A stretch of 38,767 nucleotides of DNA from Streptomyces sp. NRRL B-24085 (GTDB lineage: Bacteria; Actinomycetota; Actinomycetes; Streptomycetales; Streptomycetaceae), in contig NZ_LJBR01000257.1 of NCBI RefSeq assembly GCF_001282115.1, positions 1-38,767 on the forward strand. The letters are read 5' to 3'. The notes beneath the pieces were generated by a model. It did no database searches and had not been told where the DNA came from. It saw only the letters and a program-made list of their open reading frames with translations. The translations under genes were made by a program, and so were the position numbers. Numbering within the stretch: the stretch's first letter is position 1; the number at the start of each line of letters is the position of its first letter. Below, piece by piece: positions 1 through 6,600 of the stretch.

Positions 1-639
1 GGCCAGGGCCCTGGCCTCCTCCGTGCGGCCCTTGGCCACCAGGAAGCTCAGCGACTCGGGCAGGAACTTCGCCAGCACCGGGGCGAAGAGCAGCGGGAGC
101 ACGCAGACCCAGAACGCGGCACGCCAGCCGACCGGGTCGATGAGCCACTTGGCGACGTACGCGGAGAGGATGCCGCCCGCGTGGTGGGCGGTCATCAGCA
201 GGCCGATGACGATGGCTCCGCGGCCGCGCGGGGCGTAGTCGGAGACCATGCTGATCGCGGTCGGCAGCAGACCGCCGAGGCCGACGCCCGCCAGCGTCCG
301 GCCGAGGCCGAAGACGGCGACGCTCTCCGAGATCGCACACAGGCCGGAGGCCAGCGAGAAGAGGGTCACGCAGGCGACCATCAGCTTCTTGCGGCCGACG
401 CGGTCGGCGATCGTGCCGGCGACGAGCGCGCCGACCAGCATGCCGAAGGTGGCGTAGCTGCCGAGGTCGCCCGCCTGGTCCGGGGTGAGGCCGAAGGTCC
501 TGGTCTCCAGCAGGTGCGGCAGCACCGAGCCGTAGATGAACATGTCGAGACCGTCGAACAGCACGGCCAGCCAGCACAGACCGACGACCAGGAGGGCCAG
601 TCTGCTGCCGCGAACGGCCGGGGAGGGGGAGGAAGACAT
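1..639 (-). CDS. MFS transporter, aromatic acid:H+ symporter (AAHS) type, 3' part cut by window edge
   Basis: A 213-codon open frame reads off the left edge, so only the N-terminal half (about six membrane segments) is present. Near the N-terminus it shows DGLDMFIYGSVLPHLLE, the acidic TM1 motif of the AAHS family (PcaK/GenK type). The loop 2-3 motif GTIADRVGRKKL and a TM4 stretch GVGLGGLLPTAISM follow. The ATG at 639 is preceded by a GAGAGG ribosome site. AAHS members import benzoate-like acids with protons across the cytoplasmic membrane. The gene lies 114 bases beyond the ring-cleavage operon on the same strand and shares its operator core, so it probably imports that operon's substrate. 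Family assignment is good; the substrate is inferred. Confidence 0.88.
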   Translation of the reverse strand, partial: MSSSPSPAVRGSRLALLVVGLCWLAVLFDGLDMFIYGSVLPHLLETRTFGLTPDQAGDLGSYATFGMLVGALVAGTIADRVGRKKLMVACVTLFSLASGLCAISESVAVFGLGRTLAGVGLGGLLPTAISMVSDYAPRGRGAIVIGLLMTAHHAGGILSAYVAKWLIDPVGWRAAFWVCVLPLLFAPVLAKFLPESLSFLVAKGRTEEARALA

Positions 640-678
640 CGTTGGTTACCTCTCGTACTTGGTGCGCTAGACGCTAAG

Positions 679-740
679 GAGCCACCCCCAAGGTGTCAAC
701 GCTTTTGTCAACAATCTCATCGACAACTTGGGGGTGGCTC
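679..740 (-). terminator. Long GC-rich hairpin with an operator core in its loop
   Basis: Bases 679-692 (GAGCCACCCCCAAG) and 727-740 (CTTGGGGGTGGCTC) are perfect inverse complements. After one mismatch the pairing continues with 694-697 against 722-725. The loop of about 24 bases contains TTGTCAACAAT. The hairpin sits between the stop of the dioxygenase gene and the start of the transporter gene, both read leftward. It could end the upstream operon, although no T-run follows, and it overlaps the transporter's likely promoter. Confidence 0.55.
704..715. promoter_or_regulatory. Putative operator for the GntR regulator, copy 2
   Basis: TTTGTCAACAAT repeats the core of the palindrome in front of the GntR gene (4987-5010), differing at one of 12 bases. 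It lies 65 bases upstream of the transporter start, where an operator for co-regulation with the catabolic operon would be expected. Binding by the GntR protein is inferred from the shared sequence. Confidence 0.55.
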
Positions 741-753
741 GGACAAGCGCAGC

Positions 754-1704
754 TCAGGCCACCGGCGGCGTCCCGTGCGTGTGGAACGACTCGATGGTCT
801 TCAGACCCCAGGCCTGGCCCTTCTTCCGCTCCTGCTCGGTCCAGGTGACCAGCGGCCAGTCGGGCGCGAGCACCAGCCGGGTGAGCGGGTTGCACAGCTC
901 GATGCGGTTGCCGCCCGGCTCGTAGACGTAGAGGAAGAACGTCTGCTGGATGGCGTGCTTGTGCGGGCCCGTCTCGATGAACACCCCGGTGTCGATGGCG
1001 AGATCGGCCGCGCGCAGGACGTCCTCCCGGGTGTCGGTGGCGAAGGCGATGTGGTGCAGCCGCCCCTCGCTGCCGGTCCAGTCCGAGGTGTAGACGACGT
1101 CGTACGACTTGTTCGTGTACGTCAGCCAGCGCGCCGCGATCTTCCCGCTGTCCAGCCGGATCTGCTCGGTGGGCCGGGCGCCGAGGACGTTCTGCTGGAA
1201 CTCGGCGTTGGCGAGCACGTCGGCGGCGAGGAAGTTGATGTGGTCCAACCGCCGTACGCCGACCCCCCTGTTGGGCTTGGCCTGCGGCTGGTTCTTCAGC
1301 GCCGGCCTGAGCTCCTCGGGCGCCCGGTAGTGCTCGCTCTCCCAGTAGAGGGCGTGCTCGTGGCCGTCCGGGTCGGTGGTGACGTAGAGCTTGCCGAGAC
1401 CGGGCTCGTCCTCGACCCAGGTGCCGGTGCCGCCGGAATCCTCGACCGCCTTCACCCGGCGGTGCAGCGCCTCCTCGCTGGAGGTGCGCAGGGCGAGCCG
1501 GCCGAGGCCGGGCTGCTCGCGGGCGGTGAGGACCAGGCTGTGGTGCTCGTAGTCGTCGAAGGTCCGCAGGTAGACCGTGTCGCCGTCCTGCCCGTTGACC
1601 GTGAGGCCGAGGAAGTCGGTGAAGAAGGCGACGCTGGCGTCCAGGTCCGGCGTGAAGAGCTGGGTGTGGCCGATGTGGGCGATGTCGCCGAGCGGCGGAG
1701 TCAT
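754..1704 (-). CDS. VOC-family (type I) extradiol ring-cleavage dioxygenase
   Basis: 316 residues, the usual length for two-domain type I extradiol dioxygenases (catechol 2,3-dioxygenase family). Two VOC modules lie at about 8-125 and 150-285. The expected Fe(II) ligands are H155 (in RLDHINF), H217 or H218 (in RLHHIAF) and E269 (in GGNRIELCNP). The start overlaps the galD-like stop as ATGA and has an AGGAGGT ribosome site six bases away, so the genes are translationally coupled. It should open a catecholic ring next to the hydroxyls using O2. Its partners process 4-oxalomesaconate, so gallate or protocatechuate is the likely substrate. Known gallate dioxygenases are of the unrelated LigAB type, which makes this pairing notable. 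A catechol or homoprotocatechuate role cannot be excluded. Confidence 0.9.
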   Translation of the reverse strand: MTPPLGDIAHIGHTQLFTPDLDASVAFFTDFLGLTVNGQDGDTVYLRTFDDYEHHSLVLTAREQPGLGRLALRTSSEEALHRRVKAVEDSGGTGTWVEDEPGLGKLYVTTDPDGHEHALYWESEHYRAPEELRPALKNQPQAKPNRGVGVRRLDHINFLAADVLANAEFQQNVLGARPTEQIRLDSGKIAARWLTYTNKSYDVVYTSDWTGSEGRLHHIAFATDTREDVLRAADLAIDTGVFIETGPHKHAIQQTFFLYVYEPGGNRIELCNPLTRLVLAPDWPLVTWTEQERKKGQAWGLKTIESFHTHGTPPVA

Positions 1705-2795
1705 CGGTGACCTCCTGTGGGTCGGTCGGCGGCCCGGGGGAAGACGGTGCCGTCGAAGATCTTGCGGGCCGTGCGGACCACGGCGGTACGGCGGGCCGAG
1801 GGCGGGCCGCCCGGGACGGCATCCACGCTGCTCTCGATGTCCAGGAACCCCGTGGGGTGCTCTATGCGTACACGCTCGCTGCCGGGATCGATCTCCGCGA
1901 GCCCGGCACCCACGCTCCCTTCGATGCGCAGGCCCGCGGCCACGCTGGCCGCGCCCAGGACACCGATGGAGGTGTGGCAGCGCACGGGGATGAAGGTGCG
2001 GGTGGTGACCGCGCCGCCGTCGCGGGGCGGGGCGAGCAGCGTCAGCTTGGGGACGGTGGCGTCGGAGACGTCACCGAGGCCCATCAGGCGGCCCGCGGCC
2101 AGGCGGATCGTGCGCAGCCGGTCGGCCAGGGCCACGTCCTCCTCCAGGTCCCGGGGCAGCTCGTAGCCGGTGACCTTGAGGGAGGTCGCCGCGATGAGGA
2201 CGGTGGGCATCCCGTTGTTCACGCAGGTCACCTCGACGTCGTCGATGACGTCGACCGCGTTGCCGGTCGGGAGCAACTCCCCCGCGCCGGGCGGGAACTC
2301 GATCACCACGGCCGCCGCCGTTCCCGGCACGCCCGAGATCTCGGCGTCCCCGGTGTAGTCGACGCGGCCGCCGGGGGTGGGGAAGGTCGCGGTGGCGTAG
2401 TCGCCGGTGTTGACCATGCGGATCCGGACGGAGGTCTCCTGCTCCCCGGCCGGGACGAGTCCGCGCTCGACGGCGAAGGGGCCGACGCCGGCGAGGATGT
2501 TCCCGCAGTTCTGACGGTCGCTCACCTCCGGCCGGTCGACCACGACTTGGAGGAAGAGGTAGTCGACGTCGGCCTGCGGGTCGGCGGACGGCGAGATCAC
2601 GGCGACCTTGCTGGTGAGCGGGTGCGCGCCGCCCAGGCCGTCGATCTGCCGGTCGTCCGGGCTGCCCATGATCCGCAGCAACAGGTCGTCGCGCAGGGCG
2701 GGTTCGGCGGGCAGGTCACCGGCGAGGAAGTAGGCGCCCTTGGAGGTGCCGCCCCGCATCAGCATGCAGGGCACCTCGTCGGGCAGCGGGGTCAC
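1701..2795 (-). CDS. galD: PrpF/GalD-family protein, probable 4-oxalomesaconate tautomerase
   Basis: 364 residues of the PrpF fold (diaminopimelate-epimerase-like). It begins with VPCMLMRGGTSKGAYF, the family's N-terminal signature, and shows SDRQNCGNILAGVGPFAVE with the conserved Cys, then VKVTGYELPRDL-like and PVRCHTSIGVLGA segments. GalD interconverts keto and enol forms of 4-oxalomesaconate in gallate degradation. PrpF proper isomerises aconitate, but the neighbouring galB- and galC-like genes favour the GalD role. I chose the GTG at 2795: it overlaps the preceding stop as GTGA and has GGGGGAG upstream. A much longer open frame to 3275 has no support and would overlap galC. Fold certain, exact substrate inferred. 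Confidence 0.85.
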   Translation of the reverse strand: MTPLPDEVPCMLMRGGTSKGAYFLAGDLPAEPALRDDLLLRIMGSPDDRQIDGLGGAHPLTSKVAVISPSADPQADVDYLFLQVVVDRPEVSDRQNCGNILAGVGPFAVERGLVPAGEQETSVRIRMVNTGDYATATFPTPGGRVDYTGDAEISGVPGTAAAVVIEFPPGAGELLPTGNAVDVIDDVEVTCVNNGMPTVLIAATSLKVTGYELPRDLEEDVALADRLRTIRLAAGRLMGLGDVSDATVPKLTLLAPPRDGGAVTTRTFIPVRCHTSIGVLGAASVAAGLRIEGSVGAGLAEIDPGSERVRIEHPTGFLDIESSVDAVPGGPPSARRTAVVRTARKIFDGTVFPRAADRPTGGHR

Positions 2796-3496
2796 GACCG
2801 CTCCCCCGTGTGCTCCTCGTAGGACCGGTACTCGACACCGAGGTTCTTCAGCGTCTCCCGCAACCCGTAGCGGTCCAGGCCCAGCTGGCCGTCGATGAAG
2901 GCGGCACGGGTGGCGGCCTCCTTCGCCTCGCGGGCCTCCGACCTCTCCACCGTCGCGGCCACCCGCTCGCGCGGGACGACCACGACACCGTCGTCGTCGG
3001 CGAGGATCACGTCGCCCGGGTGGATCACCTGGCCGTCGACGGCGATCGGCACGTTGACCGAGCCGCCGGTGGCCTTGACCGTGCCCTGCGCGGAGACCGC
3101 GCGCGACCAGGCGGCGAAGCCCATGTCCCGCAGCTCCTGGGTGTCGCGGATGCCGGTGTTCATGACGACCCCGCGCACCCCGCGCTGCTTGAGGGCGGTC
3201 GCGAAGAGCTCGCCGAACAGGCCGTCCGTGCACGGGGAGGTGGTGGTGACGACCAGGATGTCGCCCTCGCCGCACTGCTCGACGGCCGCGTGGATCATGA
3301 GGTTGTCGCCGGGCCAGCTCAGCACGGTGACCGCGGTGCCCGCGACCCGTACGCCCTGCTGGACGGGGCGGATCGCCGGGCCCAGCAGGCCCGTTCGGCC
3401 CATCGCCTCGCTGACGGTGGCCACGCCGTACCGCGCGAGCGCGTCGACGTCCTTCAGGTCCGCCTTCGGCGGGTCGGTGACGATCACGCCGCTCAT
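2792..3496 (-). CDS. galC: 4-carboxy-4-hydroxy-2-oxoadipate aldolase / oxaloacetate decarboxylase (LigK/GalC type)
   Basis: 234 residues of the RraA-like class II pyruvate aldolase family. It shows GVATVSEAMGRTGLL, the loop WPGDN (61-65), DGLFGEL (91-97), and the pyruvate and metal-binding pair R117-D118 in NTGIRDTQELRDMGF. The C-terminal extension GLDRYGLRETLKNLGVEY is typical of CHA aldolases and absent from plain RraA. The enzyme splits 4-carboxy-4-hydroxy-2-oxoadipate into pyruvate and oxaloacetate and can decarboxylate oxaloacetate, the last step of the gallate and protocatechuate 4,5-cleavage routes. The ATG at 3496 overlaps the galB stop as ATGA and follows AAGGAG. Confidence 0.9.
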   Translation of the reverse strand: MSGVIVTDPPKADLKDVDALARYGVATVSEAMGRTGLLGPAIRPVQQGVRVAGTAVTVLSWPGDNLMIHAAVEQCGEGDILVVTTTSPCTDGLFGELFATALKQRGVRGVVMNTGIRDTQELRDMGFAAWSRAVSAQGTVKATGGSVNVPIAVDGQVIHPGDVILADDDGVVVVPRERVAATVERSEAREAKEAATRAAFIDGQLGLDRYGLRETLKNLGVEYRSYEEHTGERS

Positions 3497-4242
3497 GCCA
3501 GCTCCTTCGCGATCTGCGGGTACGGGCGCATGTACGCCTCGGCCATGGTCCTGTGGGCCAGGCCCAGGTTCGGGCCCGCGTTGCGCTTGAGCTGGACGCC
3601 CCGGCGCACGGCGAGGTCGGTGTAGTAGTCCCACAGGTGCTGCTGGGCGCCGAGGCACTCCATGGCCTTGCGCTTGGTCTCCCAGACCTCGGTGATGTCG
3701 AGGAGGACCTCGGGCCTGAAGCCGCTCATCTCGGGCTGGTGGGGCTCGAAGTAGAAGACCGGCGGGGCGCCGATGATCTCGCCCTCGCCCGGGTAGCCGA
3801 TGGCCTGCGCGAGGACCCGGGCCTCCAGGGCCATGCGGTTGGCGGCCGGGTGGTCGCCGTTGTACGGGTCCTCGACCGGGTGGGTGAGCACCACGTCCGG
3901 CTGGGTGGCCCGGTAGACCTCGACGAGCCTGTCGGTCAGCTCGGCGGTGGCGACCAGCGGGTAGTCGCCGGCGTCGAAGAAGCGGACCTCGGCGCCGAGG
4001 GTGTCGGCGGCGCGCTCGGCCTCGTCCCGGCGTATGGCCTTGATCTCGTCGAGCTTCTTGCCCTCGCGCCAGGCTTTCGCGGACTCCCCGCGCTCACCGA
4101 AGGTCAGACAGGCGATGGTGACCTTCTCGCCCCGGGAGGCGGCCAGGGCGATGGCTCCGCCCGCCCGCCACACGAAGTCCCCGGCATGGGCGGTGATCAC
4201 CAGTGTCGAACGTGGAGGGGCGGGCGCGCCTGACTGCGTCAT
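3493..4242 (-). CDS. galB: PIG-L-family metal-dependent hydratase, probable 4-oxalomesaconate hydratase
   Basis: 249 residues. The usual PIG-L motif (P/A)HPDD is replaced by ITAHAGDFVWRAGGAI (16-31), the form I recall from GalB of Pseudomonas putida. H19 and D22 plus H121 in LTHPVEDPYNGDHPAA are likely zinc ligands, with H131 close by. GalB hydrates 4-oxalomesaconate to 4-carboxy-4-hydroxy-2-oxoadipate. Most other PIG-L proteins are N-deacetylases, so context carries much of this call: the gene lies directly upstream of galC- and galD-like genes and 48 bases after the GntR gene. The ATG at 4242 has AAGGAG nine bases upstream. Confidence 0.87.
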   Translation of the reverse strand: MTQSGAPAPPRSTLVITAHAGDFVWRAGGAIALAASRGEKVTIACLTFGERGESAKAWREGKKLDEIKAIRRDEAERAADTLGAEVRFFDAGDYPLVATAELTDRLVEVYRATQPDVVLTHPVEDPYNGDHPAANRMALEARVLAQAIGYPGEGEIIGAPPVFYFEPHQPEMSGFRPEVLLDITEVWETKRKAMECLGAQQHLWDYYTDLAVRRGVQLKRNAGPNLGLAHRTMAEAYMRPYPQIAKELA

Positions 4243-4290
4243 TGCTGAAATCTCCTTGGAGTGGACAGGTTCGCGCCCGCCCCGTGCGGC

Positions 4291-4941
4291 TCAGCCGCGC
4301 AGCGCCTCGATCACGCTGGTGAGGTGGGCGCGGACGGCCTTCTCGGCCGCCTGCGGGTCCCTGGCCCTGATCGTCTCGATCATCGCCAGGTGCTCGTTCA
4401 GGGAGTGCTGCGGACGCCCCGGACGCAGCGCCAACTGGAAGCGGTGCCGCACCAGTTGGGCGTTGAGTCGCTCCAGCAGGTCCACGGCGGTCCGCTGGCC
4501 GGAGAACTCCCGCACCTTGGCGTGCAGCTCCTGGTTGAGCTCGGAGTAGGTCACCGGCTCGCCGTCGGCCACGGCCTTGGTCATCGCCGTGCCCAGTTCG
4601 GTCAGCTCGGCGAGCTGCTCGTCGCTGGCCAGGGTCGCCGCCTTGGCCGCGCACAGTCCTTCGAGGACCATGCGGCACTCGGTGATGGCGACCGCCTCCT
4701 CGACGGTCACCACCCGCACCCGGGAACCCCGGTTGCGGATCCGCTCGACGAGGCCCTGGGCCTCCAGATCGATGAGCGCGGCCCGGATGCTGGCCCGTGT
4801 CACACCGAACTGCTCGGCGAGCTCGTTCTCCACCAGCCGCTGTGCCGGTGCCATCTCGCCGTGCAGGATCGCCTGCCGCAACTGCGCGAACGCATGCTGC
4901 TTGGCCTGCTCCCCGGTGCTCGGACGGGCTTCCTTCGGCAT
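4291..4941 (-). CDS. GntR-family regulator, FadR/FCD subfamily
   Basis: 216 residues. A winged helix-turn-helix lies at about 14-78 (ENELAEQFGVTRASIRAAL). It is followed by an all-helical FCD domain with histidines in ELHAKV, NEHLAM and VRAHLTS, positions that bind a metal and an organic acid in this subfamily. The ATG at 4941 follows GGAGGG. It is the first gene of the gal-like operon, and a palindrome at 4987-5010 lies just upstream. A second core copy lies in front of the transporter. It is most simply an autoregulated repressor released by an aromatic acid or a pathway intermediate. Confidence 0.9.
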   Translation of the reverse strand: MPKEARPSTGEQAKQHAFAQLRQAILHGEMAPAQRLVENELAEQFGVTRASIRAALIDLEAQGLVERIRNRGSRVRVVTVEEAVAITECRMVLEGLCAAKAATLASDEQLAELTELGTAMTKAVADGEPVTYSELNQELHAKVREFSGQRTAVDLLERLNAQLVRHRFQLALRPGRPQHSLNEHLAMIETIRARDPQAAEKAVRAHLTSVIEALRG

Positions 4942-4986
4942 CGTTGCCCTCCCTGAGTGAGTGCCTGTCGAACCTAAATCTAGCCA

Positions 4987-5010
4987 GACAAGATTGTCAA
5001 CAATTTTGTC
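4987..5010. promoter_or_regulatory. 24-bp palindromic operator of the gal-like operon
   Basis: Half-sites GACAAgATTGT and ACAATtTTGTC flank a central CA; 10 of the 11 paired positions are complementary. It lies 46 bases upstream of the GntR start and about 115 bases before the cupin gene read the other way. A TTGTCAACAAT core recurs at 705-715. A FadR-type dimer would fit such a site. Confidence 0.65.
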
Positions 5011-5124
5011 CGCCGTATCCTGCGCCATCAGCCGCCGCGCACCGACGAAGTGTCCGTCCACAGGCGCCGGCACTCCACACCATGTCGGCGGACGGGCCGG
5101 GAACGACCTCGCTAGGGTCGCCCC

Positions 5125-5469
5125 ATGGATCACAGCTTCGTACTGCACGTCCCCGACGCCGAGCTCACCTCCGAGCCCCTCGCGCGGGAGCAGATCGTCT
5201 CCGGGACGCCCGAGGTGACCGGGAAGGTCGTCTGGGAGTCGGAGGACGGGCGACAGATCCGGGGCATCTGGCAGATCACCCCCGGCGTCGTCACCGACAC
5301 GGAGGCGGACGAGCTGTTCGTCGTCGTCAGCGGCTCGGCGACCATCGAGGTCGAGGGCGGGCCGACGCTCAACGTGGGGCCGGGCGACATGGCCGTACTG
5401 CGCGAGGGCGACCGTACGACGTGGACGGTGCACGAGACGCTGCGGAAGGCGTACGCGATCAACCTCTGA
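5125..5469 (+). CDS. Small cupin-domain protein (Cupin_3/DUF861-like)
   Basis: 114 residues forming a single beta-barrel. It shows GKVVWESEDGRQIRGIWQ, then ITPGVVTDTEADELFVVVSG and the second cupin motif GPGDMAVLREGDRTTWTVHETLRK. The EADE and WTVHE segments resemble proteins related to ureidoglycine aminohydrolase that bind a metal, but no substrate can be named. It is divergent from the GntR operon, sharing a 183-base intergenic region that holds the GntR palindrome, and convergent with a LacI gene 11 bases away. It is monocistronic. No strong ribosome site precedes the ATG. Confidence 0.8.
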   Translation: MDHSFVLHVPDAELTSEPLAREQIVSGTPEVTGKVVWESEDGRQIRGIWQITPGVVTDTEADELFVVVSGSATIEVEGGPTLNVGPGDMAVLREGDRTTWTVHETLRKAYAINL

Positions 5470-5480
5470 GAAAGGGCAGA

Positions 5481-6488
5481 TCAGTCGGCGTCCGGCGGGG
5501 CCGCTGTCGTGCCGCGGATCTCCAGCGCCGGCGAGGCCAGATCCGTACGGCCCGCTCCCCCGCGCCCCTCGAAGCGGTCGAGCAGACAGCGTGCCGCACG
5601 GCGCCCGACCTCGTGGCTGGCGTTGTCGACGGTGGTGAGCCAGACGTGGCGCAGGCGGGCGAGGCTCGTGTTGTCGTAGCCGACGACGGACAGGTCGCGC
5701 GGGACGTCCAGGCCCAGTTCCTCGGCGGCCGACACCGTGCCGATCGCGGCGATGTCGTTGAAGGCGACGACGGCCGTCGGCCGGTCGGGGCGGCTCAGCA
5801 GCCGTACGGTGGTGCGGTACCCGCCCTCCTCGGTCGTGTCGCTGGGCTCGACGACCGCCTCCTTCGCGAGGCCGTGCGCCCGCATCGCCGCCTGGTAGCC
5901 GGCCCGCCGCAGTTCGCCGACCGCCCCGTACCCGGCGATGTGCGCGATCCGGCGGTGGCCGAGGCCGATCAGGTGCTCGGTGACCAGGCGGGCGCCGCAC
6001 TCGTCGTCGTTGGCGACCACGTCCACCCCCGGCAGCCGGGGCTCGCGCGCGCCGGCCACGACGACCGGGAGGCGTTCGGCCACCGCCCGGAGCGCGGCGG
6101 GTTCGGGCAGCGTGCCGACCACGACCAGGCCGTCCACACCGAGGTCCAGGAAGGGGCCCGCCGGGTCCTGCCCGGTACGGCGGTTGAGGCGGGCGTCGGC
6201 CAGGAGCATGCGCAGGCCGTTGTCGTGGAGCAGTGAGTTGAGGCCGTCGAGCAGGTCGACGAACCAGGGGTTGCGCAGGTCGTTCAGGAGGACGCCGACC
6301 GTGCGGGTGCGCTGCTCGCTGAGGCTGCGGGCGGCGGCGTTGGGGCGGTAGCCGAGCTCGCGCACGGCCCGCAGCACCGCCTCCCGTTTCTCCGGGCGGA
6401 CCTGGTCGGAGCCCCGCAGCACGAGCGAGACCAACGACTTCGAGACCCCGGCCCGCTCGGCCACATCACGGATCGTCGGCGCCCTCAT
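5481..6488 (-). CDS. LacI-family transcriptional regulator
   Basis: 335 residues from the ATG at 6488. The LacI helix-turn-helix TIRDVAERAGVSKSLVSLVLRG covers roughly 5-26 and the hinge includes GYRPNAAARSLSEQRTRTVG. A sugar-binding domain with VGVLLNDLRNPWFVDLLDGL and a C-terminal VVGYDNTSLARL follows. Earlier in-frame ATGs at 6494 and 6506 are possible; the upstream operator overlaps them, so I prefer 6488. No strong ribosome site is seen. The gene is divergent from the GFO oxidoreductase at 6601, with one TGGA-type palindrome beside each start. It probably represses both genes and responds to a sugar or cyclitol. Confidence 0.9.
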   Translation of the reverse strand: MRAPTIRDVAERAGVSKSLVSLVLRGSDQVRPEKREAVLRAVRELGYRPNAAARSLSEQRTRTVGVLLNDLRNPWFVDLLDGLNSLLHDNGLRMLLADARLNRRTGQDPAGPFLDLGVDGLVVVGTLPEPAALRAVAERLPVVVAGAREPRLPGVDVVANDDECGARLVTEHLIGLGHRRIAHIAGYGAVGELRRAGYQAAMRAHGLAKEAVVEPSDTTEEGGYRTTVRLLSRPDRPTAVVAFNDIAAIGTVSAAEELGLDVPRDLSVVGYDNTSLARLRHVWLTTVDNASHEVGRRAARCLLDRFEGRGGAGRTDLASPALEIRGTTAAPPDAD

Positions 6489-6493
6489 GGACA

Positions 6494-6505
6494 TGGACCG
6501 TTCCA
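6494..6505. promoter_or_regulatory. LacI-type operator, copy near the regulator start
   Basis: TGGACCGTTCCA is a 12-bp near-palindrome with the central CG typical of LacI-family operators. Its exact inverse complement occurs at 6576-6587, 82 bases away, on the other side of the divergent promoters. Two sites at this distance would allow repression by a DNA loop. Confidence 0.7.
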
Positions 6506-6520
6506 TGCGGCGGGGCTGCT

Positions 6521-6536
6521 TGTCAAAGGCTTGACA
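6521..6536. promoter_or_regulatory. Divergent -35 pair (TGTCAA aggc TTGACA)
   Basis: TTGACA at 6531-6536 is a consensus -35 for the rightward oxidoreductase gene, with a weak CAAGGT -10 candidate at 6555-6560. The inverse TGTCAA at 6521-6526 provides a leftward TTGACA for the LacI gene, with AACGGT about 18 bases on, inside the operator at 6494-6505. The -35 boxes are clear and the -10 boxes are weak. Confidence 0.5.
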
Positions 6537-6575
6537 GCGAGCGAATACGGCACCCAAGGTGACCTGGACAGAGAA

Positions 6576-6587
6576 TGGAACGGTCCA
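6576..6587. promoter_or_regulatory. LacI-type operator, copy near the oxidoreductase start
   Basis: TGGAACGGTCCA, the inverse complement of the site at 6494-6505. It lies 13 bases before the ATG at 6601, downstream of the predicted transcription start, where a bound repressor would block elongation. Confidence 0.7.
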
Positions 6588-6600
6588 AAGAGGGGCTCCC

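Noticed and set aside
181..1710. Long open frames on the strand opposite the gal-like operon (for example 181-1710 and 1707-2822)
   Set aside because: They mirror real genes in GC-rich DNA. Their proteins are rich in Arg, Gly, Ala and Val without family motifs, and the opposite strand carries clear enzymes.
4942..6000. Upstream extension of the GntR frame to 6000 on the minus strand
   Set aside because: It would cover the cupin gene and the palindrome. The ATG at 4941 has a good ribosome site and matches the family N-terminus.
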